Source: CAZKYP01 sp964556885 (GTDB lineage Bacteria > Planctomycetota > Phycisphaerae > Sedimentisphaerales > Anaerobacaceae). Taken from it: a stretch of DNA of 28,034 nucleotides. The first letter of the stretch is position 1; the number at the start of each line of letters is the position of its first letter. This document shows positions 1 to 6,807 of the stretch, in pieces. The DNA is taken from NCBI GenBank assembly GCA_964556885.1, contig CAZKYP010000015.1, positions 1 to 28,034 on the forward strand, read 5' to 3'. The notes below the pieces were generated by a model. That model had not been told where the DNA came from and did not search any database. It saw only the letters and a program-made list of their open reading frames with translations. The translations under genes and the position numbers were made by a program.

Positions 1-346
1 CTATCGCCAGGCCGGTTATCACCTTATGCGGCCTGCTGAATAACTTCTGTGTAATCCGCTCGGCATGGTCGGCATCGGCGGCTTTACCGATAATCTCGCC
101 ATTAAAATCCACGACCGTATCGGCCCCGATTACCAGAGAATCAGGATAATTCTCAGCGACATTTCGGGCCTTTGCCAAAGCAAGTTGCTTCGCATACTCG
201 CAGGCGTCTATTCCATCCGAAAGAAAATTCGATTCGTCAACATCCGGCGGGACAACAATGAATTTGTAACCTGCATCGGTGAGCAGTTGCCTGCGACGCG
301 GCGATTTCGATGCCAGGATGATACACGGTGACTTATCTTTTTTCAT
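1..346 (-). CDS. maf: Maf family nucleoside triphosphate pyrophosphatase (N-terminal part, cut by window edge)
   Basis: Reading the minus strand from the ATG at 346 gives 115 codons open to the window edge. The protein starts MKKDKSPCIILASKSPRRRQ, with the Maf signature SKSPRR at about residues 13-18, and later carries IGADTVVDFNGEIIGK, the second conserved Maf block with the catalytic Asp. Family members are cytoplasmic house-cleaning enzymes that hydrolyse dTTP, UTP or modified nucleotides to the monophosphate and pyrophosphate; which substrate applies here cannot be told from half a protein. A full Maf is about 190-200 residues, so roughly 80 residues lie outside the window. There is no clear Shine-Dalgarno sequence before the ATG. 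The gene follows the lipoprotein gene at 422 on the same strand across a 75-base gap with a hairpin, so co-transcription is uncertain. Confidence 0.9.
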   Translation of the reverse strand, partial: MKKDKSPCIILASKSPRRRQLLTDAGYKFIVVPPDVDESNFLSDGIDACEYAKQLALAKARNVAENYPDSLVIGADTVVDFNGEIIGKAADADHAERITQKLFSRPHKVITGLAI

Positions 347-374
347 ACAGTCGAAATTTTACTTTAAAATTGTA

Positions 375-392
375 GGGTGGACTTTGCCCACC
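375..392. repeat. Imperfect hairpin (GGTGG..CCACC) between two minus-strand genes
   Basis: GGTGGAC-TTT-GCCCACC can pair over seven positions with one A/C mismatch. It lies just past the stop of the lipoprotein gene (422) and before maf (346). It resembles short GGTGGGC/GCCCACC intergenic elements that are dispersed in many environmental genomes; that comparison is from memory. No uridine run follows on the minus strand, so it is a weak terminator at best. Confidence 0.35.
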
Positions 393-421
393 AAATTCAA
401 AAATGGTGTACTGTGCACACC

Positions 422-1420
422 CTATCTATTGTTTGTGATTTGTCTGCAAAAGGCAAGATATTCTTTTTCGATTTGTTCGAAGTCATAGCCGACATATTCC
501 TCGAACAGGACCAGGCCGACGATGTGATTCCAGAGGATGGTCCGCGGGTAGTTCCTGTCGGACGCGATCTTGCCGCTGACCTCATCGAGCGGCCAACTGC
601 CTTTCAGGCCGTCCGCAAGCAGCCGTCGATAAATACCCAGCCTCTGTCCATGATTCGATTCCATCAGAAACCGAACGAGTGCGTAGGACTGGCTGTAGAA
701 CGCCATGACCGCCTCGGTTTCATCGGTTGCAAGAACGTCGCCCGGATTCATAACAACCAGTTCCTTCAGCGGTATCATTTTATCTTTAGTCAATGTTCTA
801 CCGAGCGCCCTAAGCCGATACTCGTTGCCGCCCGGATTAAAATAGAAGCCCTGTCCGTTGTCACCATATTTTTCAAAGAGCATCGCAACACCCTCATCGA
901 GCCAGCTCGGCAGCCGGAATTTGAAATGCCTGCTGTTAAACTGGTGCCAGCCTTCGTGTCCCAGTGCGGACAACGTTCGCTCCTGACCGATATCGTACGC
1001 AACACAGGTCCCGTTATGACAATACGCGCCGGCCTTTATCGCACAATACGTCTTGGCCTGCTCGCCGGTGAAGCCGCGGGTGAAATCCTCCCACTGAGCA
1101 CGATTTGAAAAAAGATAAATCCTGAACCTTGTCGACGTCTCGATCGGCTCGGGCAATTGGCCGTTATAATTTTGATATGCCGACTCCATGAAGCGGCCGA
1201 TGAGCTCGAGCATCTCAGAATTCAGGAGTGTCGTATAAATCTCATAATGAGAAGTAATCAGCTTCAGGCCCGGCCCATACTGATTTGTCCAAAGCTCGGT
1301 AGATTTCAGATATGAATCGGCGACGGTCCGCCCATCCGAACCTGTCAAGGCAGGCCGAGATTCGAGGCAGCCGGTCAGACAAATCGCTGCGATTGTCAGA
1401 ATCGTCACAAACCTTTTCAA
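422..1420 (-). CDS. Lipoprotein with HExxH gluzincin-type metallopeptidase motif (DUF1570-like)
   Basis: About 332 residues. The N-terminus is a lipoprotein signal, a hydrophobic stretch ending in LTGC, so the mature protein should be lipid-anchored at the cell envelope. The central sequence GHEGWHQFN (about residues 154-162) contains HEGWH, an HExxH zinc site, and 17 residues later WLDEGVA supplies the glutamate expected as third zinc ligand in gluzincins. This layout matches DUF1570-type proteins common in planctomycetes; the substrate is unknown. Start choice: an ATG at 1426 abuts the AAGGAGG ribosome site (1427-1433) with no spacer, while an in-frame TTG at 1420 has a spacing of 6, so I use the TTG. 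The frame stays open upstream only to 1426. The large plus-strand frame opposite it has no recognisable protein content. Confidence 0.8.
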   Translation of the reverse strand: MKRFVTILTIAAICLTGCLESRPALTGSDGRTVADSYLKSTELWTNQYGPGLKLITSHYEIYTTLLNSEMLELIGRFMESAYQNYNGQLPEPIETSTRFRIYLFSNRAQWEDFTRGFTGEQAKTYCAIKAGAYCHNGTCVAYDIGQERTLSALGHEGWHQFNSRHFKFRLPSWLDEGVAMLFEKYGDNGQGFYFNPGGNEYRLRALGRTLTKDKMIPLKELVVMNPGDVLATDETEAVMAFYSQSYALVRFLMESNHGQRLGIYRRLLADGLKGSWPLDEVSGKIASDRNYPRTILWNHIVGLVLFEEYVGYDFEQIEKEYLAFCRQITNNR

Positions 1421-1531
1421 CACCATCCTCCTTCAGAGAAATGGCAATTAATAATTAATAACCAACAACGGGCACAATTAAAATGCCATCTGATCCTCAT
1501 TCTTATCATCGGCCATAAATGATAACAAATT

Positions 1532-1604
1532 CATTTTAATTTGTCCACATACGCCGCTTTTTCCGTCTATACTAATAGCTGGTCTGATAATGAAAATTAA
1601 AATG
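1532..1604. repeat. 11-bp AT-rich inverted repeat
   Basis: CATTTTAATTT at 1532-1542 is exactly complementary to AAATTAAAATG at 1594-1604, with about 50 bases between. A further AATTAAAATG lies near 1478. It is in the non-coding stretch 1421-1665, where I see no gene. It could be a regulatory hairpin or the scar of a small mobile element; AT-richness makes chance possible. Confidence 0.3.
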
Positions 1605-1665
1605 TACAATTATTGTAACAATGGGTTAACTTTCGCATTTTTAAAAATTGAAAAATCGACTATAA

Positions 1666-1986
1666 CAAGCTAAAAGGCGGATAAAGAGGCGGCCTCGGCC
1701 GTATGAGGATTGTACATATGGTTATCAACAGGCAACTGGTTTCATAGGGCATAATACGGAGCTTCGTGAGAATACCAATCTGGATATATCCTTTAGCTAT
1801 GACATGTTTAACTTCGAGCGCAGGATTACTACCTGGATGCTCAGCGCACATCGTGAAGATAAATATATAGGTAAGGCGGTAATCCGTCCTGACATCAACA
1901 AGCATAATTACGGCGGCGAAGGCTACGCCGATTTCCGCTCACACGCAGCCGCTGTCGGGATATACGCTATTTACAGAACCAAATGA
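1666..1986 (+). pseudogene. Possible C-terminal remnant of a beta-barrel-like envelope protein
   Basis: The plus frame is open for 106 codons from just after a TAA at 1663 to the TGA at 1984-1986, but it has no ATG until 1804 and no ribosome site there. The peptide alternates polar and hydrophobic residues in short strands, for example LDISFSYDMFNF, ITTWMLSAHR and HAAAVGIYAIYRTK. That pattern is typical of outer-membrane barrel strands, and it ends close to an aromatic-rich last strand. The upstream part (codons from 1666) reads as continuous protein rather than noise. I read it as the tail of a decayed gene. It could also be a real short gene starting at 1804 (60 residues); I do not recognise a family. 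Confidence 0.35.
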
Positions 1987-1994
1987 TTCTCTAA

Positions 1995-2984
1995 CTAATT
2001 AGGAACTGGTGACGGTGCAGGCCCAGGCACCTGCTCTTTTCTCTGCGTCATCTCATAAATTATAACACTTTTAATTTTCATGGGAACAGTCATATCAGGC
2101 ATACCCTGACCTGATGAATCACTCATTACAATCTGGCCGGACATATCCTGGTTCATCCTGCTCTTTATTATTCGCCCCGTCGACTCCTCCATTTCCATCC
2201 GGCCGGTTTGTGTCCCGGATAATTGATAATTCATCTTCATCGTGCCCATCTCCATCGGCTTGGCGTCCAGATTCGGCTTAACAACGGAATTGACATCAAT
2301 AATTGCAACACCGTCTTTGCGATCCTTCAATGTCCATTTGTTTTCCATTACCATCGGAGAGCCGGTGGAAATTGCTATAGTTTTACTCCACGAATCACCT
2401 ATACCAACCGGCTCATCGGGATATATAACCATTAAACTGCTTGTCGATTCTTTTATGGACTGCTCGTCAATCAATTTATCAACAGTATCCATCATCTGCT
2501 GTGACATAGGTTCCGAGGAAAACTTCTGCCGTATGTTGTTACGCATCTTTTCGATATCTCTCACCTCAGTTACCCTGCCTTCGGGTGTCATTTTCAATAG
2601 TAATCCCTCTCCTAAAAGTGCAGCAAACGGCCGACTTACGGATGTTACAGGTGAATCCTTCTTCGACGAATCATATTCCATCTGGCCCATGGCACTCTTC
2701 TGGATGAACTTCACCCACCTGTACGTATATCTTATCCACATATTACCATCACCATCCACGTCATTAACATCGAAGTCGATACCCATGCCGATATCCTGCC
2801 CAACCTCCTGAGCCTGTCCCATTATAGTTTGGGATATCTGCTGCTCTACGGACGTACATAAGTAATACTTTTGGCCTTTTTCAAGTTTCAGCTTATACTG
2901 CATTTTCCCCGCCGCTTCGGCCCCAATTACACATAAGGTAAGCAATACAACCAAAATTCCTGTCTCAAACTTTCTGCATATCAT
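1995..2984 (-). CDS. Secreted DUF6263-like protein of unknown function
   Basis: 329 residues, ATG start at 2984 with AGGAG about 8 bases upstream. Residues 1-25 form a classical Sec signal peptide (basic start, LVVLLTLCVIGAEAAG, cleavage near A24/A25). The mature protein reads as beta-rich, with LEKGQKYYLCTSVEQQIS, DVNDVDGDGNMWIRYTY, YPDEPVGIGDSWSK and a C-terminal half with repeated Met-rich strands. It ends in a short Pro-rich tail (PGPAPSPVPN). This organisation matches DUF6263-type periplasmic or surface proteins that are frequent in planctomycetes; no enzymatic motif is visible and no function is claimed. It converges with the remnant at 1666-1986, leaving only 8 bases between the two stops. 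It is followed on the same strand by nothing related. Confidence 0.75.
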   Translation of the reverse strand: MICRKFETGILVVLLTLCVIGAEAAGKMQYKLKLEKGQKYYLCTSVEQQISQTIMGQAQEVGQDIGMGIDFDVNDVDGDGNMWIRYTYRWVKFIQKSAMGQMEYDSSKKDSPVTSVSRPFAALLGEGLLLKMTPEGRVTEVRDIEKMRNNIRQKFSSEPMSQQMMDTVDKLIDEQSIKESTSSLMVIYPDEPVGIGDSWSKTIAISTGSPMVMENKWTLKDRKDGVAIIDVNSVVKPNLDAKPMEMGTMKMNYQLSGTQTGRMEMEESTGRIIKSRMNQDMSGQIVMSDSSGQGMPDMTVPMKIKSVIIYEMTQRKEQVPGPAPSPVPN

Positions 2985-3023
2985 TTTTAATCTCCTGAAA
3001 TAAGTTGATTTTCTATCATCATA

Positions 3024-3980
3024 TCAGATTCGAACACTGTTCACCTCAACTTTAATCTGCCGCTTAACCTGTACCCACGTTTTGCCCTCCATTCGGCCTC
3101 CGGCTTTGGCGGTAGCAATTTTAACTGCGGTCTCAAGCGCACGACGAATATCAAGCTTTTCCGTGAGACTACATAAAAAGCCGGCCAATAAGTAGTCGCC
3201 ACAGCCGACCGTCGAGAATGCCTTCTCCCGTCCCAGACACATACCCTGCCATGCACCTTTCTTTGTGACTACGACTGCTCCTTTAGGGCCGCGGCTTATT
3301 AGTACAATCTCAACCTTATCAAGAAGCTCGCGAGCCGCTTTGGCCATAGAATCGGGCTTATCGATAACCTTGCGGCCCAACAGATCACATAATTCCTCGA
3401 CATTCGGTTTGATCAACCGGACCATGCCGGTATCAACGATTTTCCTAAGCGCCGGACCTGAAGTATCCAGCACAACTGTTGCCCCGCGGCCTTTGCAGGA
3501 TTTTATTATCCGAATGACATCAACCAACAACCTGCCTTCCGGTAATGCCCCGGTGAAGACACAAACATTGCCCCTCTTCACAATTGCCGCCAAATCCTTA
3601 CTTAGCCTTTCAACCGCCACTTTCGAAACAAGCTCGTTCCTGCTGCGAAGGTGCATGTCCCTGCCGTTTTTAGTATCGACAATGGTGATATTCCTGCGGG
3701 TACCGCCGGGAACCGCAGTTAGCCTGACATTAATCTTCCTGCTTAAAGCTCGCAAGGACACAAGCATCTGGTCGTAATCATCTTCGCCCCAGAGTCCGGC
3801 GGCGGTACTCGCTTGGTCCATCCATGCAAGCGCCTTCGAGATATTCAATGCCTTGCCCGCTGCTTCAAACGAGGTCGATTCAACCGTGCTGTGTCGGCCC
3901 CAGTCCAGGCCATCCCCATAACAAACAATATCCCACGCAGGAGAAAGACCTACTGTAATAATTGCACTATCGCTCTTCAT
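3024..3980 (-). CDS. PfkB-family sugar-phosphate kinase (1-phosphofructokinase / tagatose-6-phosphate kinase type)
   Basis: 318 residues, the usual length for the FruK/LacC branch of the ribokinase superfamily. It would phosphorylate a fructose-1-phosphate- or tagatose-6-phosphate-like sugar with ATP in the cytoplasm. Visible motifs are SPAWD near residue 13 (substrate-side Asp), GKALNIS at 42-48 (variant of the GKGxNVA substrate loop), KPNVEEL at 191-197, SRGPKGAVV at 229-237, and STVGCGDYLLAG at 256-267. The last is the anion-hole/catalytic-base block, which is GAGD in most members and GCGD here; the catalytic Asp (262) is kept. Both loop variants make the exact substrate uncertain. The ATG at 3980 lies 12 bases behind the rlmN stop, so the two are probably one transcript. 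No clear Shine-Dalgarno precedes it, which fits translational coupling. Confidence 0.85.
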   Translation of the reverse strand: MKSDSAIITVGLSPAWDIVCYGDGLDWGRHSTVESTSFEAAGKALNISKALAWMDQASTAAGLWGEDDYDQMLVSLRALSRKINVRLTAVPGGTRRNITIVDTKNGRDMHLRSRNELVSKVAVERLSKDLAAIVKRGNVCVFTGALPEGRLLVDVIRIIKSCKGRGATVVLDTSGPALRKIVDTGMVRLIKPNVEELCDLLGRKVIDKPDSMAKAARELLDKVEIVLISRGPKGAVVVTKKGAWQGMCLGREKAFSTVGCGDYLLAGFLCSLTEKLDIRRALETAVKIATAKAGGRMEGKTWVQVKRQIKVEVNSVRI

Positions 3981-3992
3981 ATAGTCACACTG

Positions 3993-5015
3993 TCAACTCG
4001 TCGCTCCCAACTGGCCGCAGGCGGCGTAAATATCCCGTCCTTTCCTGAATCGAATCGTAACCTCAACGCCGGCCTGTTCGATGACCTCGGCAAAACGTGA
4101 GATACTCGCCCTGTCGCTGCCTTCGAATTCGCACGCCGGGTAAGGATTATACTCGATAAGATTGACATTACATTTTATTCCTCGAAGCAGCTTCACAAGC
4201 AGCCCGGCCTGCTCGGGCGAATCGTTGAGAGATTTTATTAAAACATACTCGAATGTTACACGGTCTTTCGTTTTCAACTGGTAGGTCCTTACCGCATCGA
4301 GCAGTTTCGCTATCGGGTATTTTTTATTGATGGGCATAATGCGGTTCCGCAAATCATCGGTCGGCGCATTAAGTGACACCGCCAGTCGAGGATGAATATC
4401 CTCGTCCCCTAATTTCTTAATGGCCTCTGTAATACCGGACGTGCTGATAGTCAGATGCCGGATGCCGATATTTTTACCGGAAGGATGATTGAGGATGCGA
4501 ACCGACCTAACGACTGCATCGTAATTGGCCAGCGGCTCACCCATGCCCATATATACAACGTTGCTGATCCGCCCACTATCGGCCTGGACAGTATTGACCT
4601 GATCGACGATCTCACCGGCCGATAGGTTCCGCTGAAATTTAATCTTTCCGGTTGCACAAAATACACAGCCGGCCGCACAGCCGGCCTGGGTTGAAACGCA
4701 AAGAGTCTTCCGTTCATCGTCGAACAACAATACGGCTTCAATACGGTTTTTGTCACTCAGGCCGAATACATACTTTACAGTCCCGTCCCTGTCAGTCAGC
4801 TTGTTAATGACATTCAGTCGGGATATATAGTAACCTTGCTTGATTAGCTGTTCCCGGAAGGTCTTGCTCAGAGGGGTAATCTGCGAAATATCTGCGGCGT
4901 CTTCGGCGTGGATGAAATGAAAAATATACCCAGCAAGATACTTTTTCCCGCCAAGTTCAACTACTATCCGCTCAAGCTCTTCGAGCGTTTTGTCTTTAAG
5001 GTCCTCGGTTCTCAT
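3993..5015 (-). CDS. rlmN: Dual-specificity 23S rRNA/tRNA adenine-C2 methyltransferase RlmN
   Basis: About 340 residues, a radical-SAM enzyme that methylates C2 of A2503 in 23S rRNA and of A37 in some tRNAs. The 4Fe-4S cluster motif CAAGCVFC (CxxxCxxC) is at about residues 113-120, followed by the GEI block in LSAGEIVDQV. MGMGEPLANYD is the SAM-binding GEP block, and the C-terminal DIYAACGQL carries the catalytic mono-methylated cysteine typical of RlmN. An N-terminal helical domain precedes the barrel. The frame can be extended to a TTG at 5021, but the ATG at 5015 is more natural; neither has a clear ribosome site. It is the first gene of a probable two-gene unit with the PfkB kinase. Cfr-type resistance enzymes share the motif set, but the sequence reads as the housekeeping RlmN. 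Confidence 0.95.
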   Translation of the reverse strand: MRTEDLKDKTLEELERIVVELGGKKYLAGYIFHFIHAEDAADISQITPLSKTFREQLIKQGYYISRLNVINKLTDRDGTVKYVFGLSDKNRIEAVLLFDDERKTLCVSTQAGCAAGCVFCATGKIKFQRNLSAGEIVDQVNTVQADSGRISNVVYMGMGEPLANYDAVVRSVRILNHPSGKNIGIRHLTISTSGITEAIKKLGDEDIHPRLAVSLNAPTDDLRNRIMPINKKYPIAKLLDAVRTYQLKTKDRVTFEYVLIKSLNDSPEQAGLLVKLLRGIKCNVNLIEYNPYPACEFEGSDRASISRFAEVIEQAGVEVTIRFRKGRDIYAACGQLGATS

Positions 5016-5021
5016 CGCCAA

Positions 5022-5362
5022 AGTCTATCAGAAATCAACCTCACTGTCGATATAGATATTGGTGCTGAATGTGGCCTAAAGCCTGAAAAATTAATTTTTT
5101 ATCAGAACAACATAACGAACTCCGGCGTATTTTCTGATTAGGAAATTGTCAGGAGGATAACGAAGCCAGATTAGAAGAGGAATTTCACAACAATCTGAAT
5201 AACGGTTCGGTTTTTAATCGATGGTCGTTAAAAAGATTGCAGTACAGGCACAAGTCCGCGTATTTATCGAGGAGGACGTAATAGTCCTGAGTGACAAGGA
5301 AATAAATACTAAAAACAAATAATATCAGTAATTCAATCTCTACAGCATAGAGGAAAAATATC
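5022..5362. other. Divergent intergenic region, no convincing gene
   Basis: This stretch separates rlmN (minus) from the redoxin-domain gene (plus), so both promoters should lie here; I see no consensus pair worth naming. It contains AGGAGG at 5151-5156 with no start codon in reach, and a 33-codon plus frame at 5221-5322 (starts MVVKKIAVQAQVRVF) without a ribosome site. An overlapping open stretch from 5138 lacks a start. These may be traces of a decayed small gene. Confidence 0.4.
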
Positions 5363-6709
5363 ATGCGATATATGAATTATAAAACTATGTCCCATTTCTA
5401 TATGTTTCTCGCATTGACTATAATCCTCGGTATCTCTTCTGAAGCTCCTGCATCAAATTCCGATCCCAATGACCTGTATGATATTGTAGTTAAAGGCATT
5501 CTCGAGAACAGCAGGAAATTGACAAGTGCATCGCTTGTCTGGCATAAAACAGAGAAAATTAACGAGCCGAACAGTACTCATCCCGAGATGAAAGGGACGT
5601 ATCAATTGTGGTGGGATGGTCAGAAATTAGCAACTAAATCAGACTATGATGTTATTTTCACTAATCCAGAAGGCATTCAACAGATTAGACGTTCCGGACG
5701 CCATAAAGTATACGATGGAAAGGAATTTCGCACAGTTAAAAACGTTACTGAGCCAAGATCAATAGGTATATCCAATAATCCAAATTTTGACCAAGAAGAT
5801 AATTGGTTTGTTAATATTCGCTGGCCGGGTAATCGCAGATCGATAATTGAAATGCTTAACCATGCCAGAGCAAATAAAGAATTGCAACAAGACTGGTCTT
5901 TTGTTGAGAAAGATGGATTAAAGTTAATTAAACATTTTATGTGGAACATAAATAAAAATATAGATACCTACGAAGTCGAGTATTACGATCCTTCAAAGGG
6001 TTTTAACTTAGTGTGTTATGAGGCATATTACGAGGGTAAAATGAGATTAAAAAAAACAATAGGGCTTAACCAGGTTAAAGGAGGTGCATGGTTTCCTGTT
6101 GAGACTGATTTGACTTCTTCGCTTCCAGATAGTGATACAGCCATCATATATAGAACTATGAAAATTGATTTGGAAAAATCTGCCTTCAATAATATTTCCG
6201 CAATACCTCCGGAGGTATTTGAAATTGAAATTACGGACAACATGAAAATACATGATCATCGATCGGAGCCTCCGAGCCTGATCGGCAATCCATTGCCGGA
6301 ACTGAAAAACATCGGAATCGACCTATTGGCGGCCGATGTAAATGACAACATGTTGCTGGTCTGCTTTTTCGACTTTCAGCAGCGTCCGTCGCGGAACTGC
6401 ATTATTCTATTAAATCAAAAAGCACAGGAGATTAAGGCAAAAGGAGTCACTATCATTGCCGTCCAGGCTTCAAAAGCCGAACGAGCTAAGCTCAATGAAT
6501 GGATTACGGAAAATGACATCGCTTTTCCAGTCGGAACAGATGAAGAGATTACAGACTGGATTATGCCAACCAACGTTAAAAATAATACACCAAGAAAACC
6601 CTACCCCCTGCCCTGGCTGATTCTGGCCGACAAACAGTACATCGTTCGAGCGGAAGGTTTCAACATTAACGAACTCGACGAGAAGTTAAAAAGATTGGCA
6701 GAAAAATAA
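5363..6709 (+). CDS. Secreted protein with C-terminal thioredoxin-fold (redoxin-like) domain lacking CxxC
   Basis: 448 residues. Residues 1-30 form a Sec signal peptide (LALTIILGISSEAPASN, cleavage near ASN). Residues about 35-300 form a beta-rich region with WW and aromatic motifs (TYQLWWDGQKLA, WFVNIRWPG, GGAWFPVETDL), resembling outer-membrane lipoprotein-sorting-like domains often fused to redoxins in planctomycetes. From about residue 305 (IGNPLPELKNIG) to the end is an AhpC/TSA-like thioredoxin fold. Where a resolving CxxC would sit the sequence reads QQRPSRNC, so only the second Cys remains and normal disulfide exchange is unlikely. The cis-Pro region is PYPLPWLILAD. GAGG lies about 9 bases before the ATG. 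Base composition shifts near 6250: the first part is AT-rich and the redoxin part is closer to its neighbours. Confidence 0.75.
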   Translation: MRYMNYKTMSHFYMFLALTIILGISSEAPASNSDPNDLYDIVVKGILENSRKLTSASLVWHKTEKINEPNSTHPEMKGTYQLWWDGQKLATKSDYDVIFTNPEGIQQIRRSGRHKVYDGKEFRTVKNVTEPRSIGISNNPNFDQEDNWFVNIRWPGNRRSIIEMLNHARANKELQQDWSFVEKDGLKLIKHFMWNINKNIDTYEVEYYDPSKGFNLVCYEAYYEGKMRLKKTIGLNQVKGGAWFPVETDLTSSLPDSDTAIIYRTMKIDLEKSAFNNISAIPPEVFEIEITDNMKIHDHRSEPPSLIGNPLPELKNIGIDLLAADVNDNMLLVCFFDFQQRPSRNCIILLNQKAQEIKAKGVTIIAVQASKAERAKLNEWITENDIAFPVGTDEEITDWIMPTNVKNNTPRKPYPLPWLILADKQYIVRAEGFNINELDEKLKRLAEK

Positions 6710-6807
6710 CGTCCCTCTGCCATTTCTGCTCCGGCGCGTTGGAATAAAATACACAGTATGTCTTACATCGTTCCGGATGATGAAGATTGATGTGAATATC
6801 GTTAAGA

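Noticed and set aside
377..1108. 243-codon plus-strand frame opposite the lipoprotein gene
   Set aside because: It lies entirely over the minus-strand gene with lipobox and HEGWH motif, and its own translation shows no protein-like features.
5221..5322. 33-codon frame with protein-like start MVVKKIAVQ
   Set aside because: It has no ribosome site, no recognised family and is very short; it is kept only as a note in the intergenic entry.
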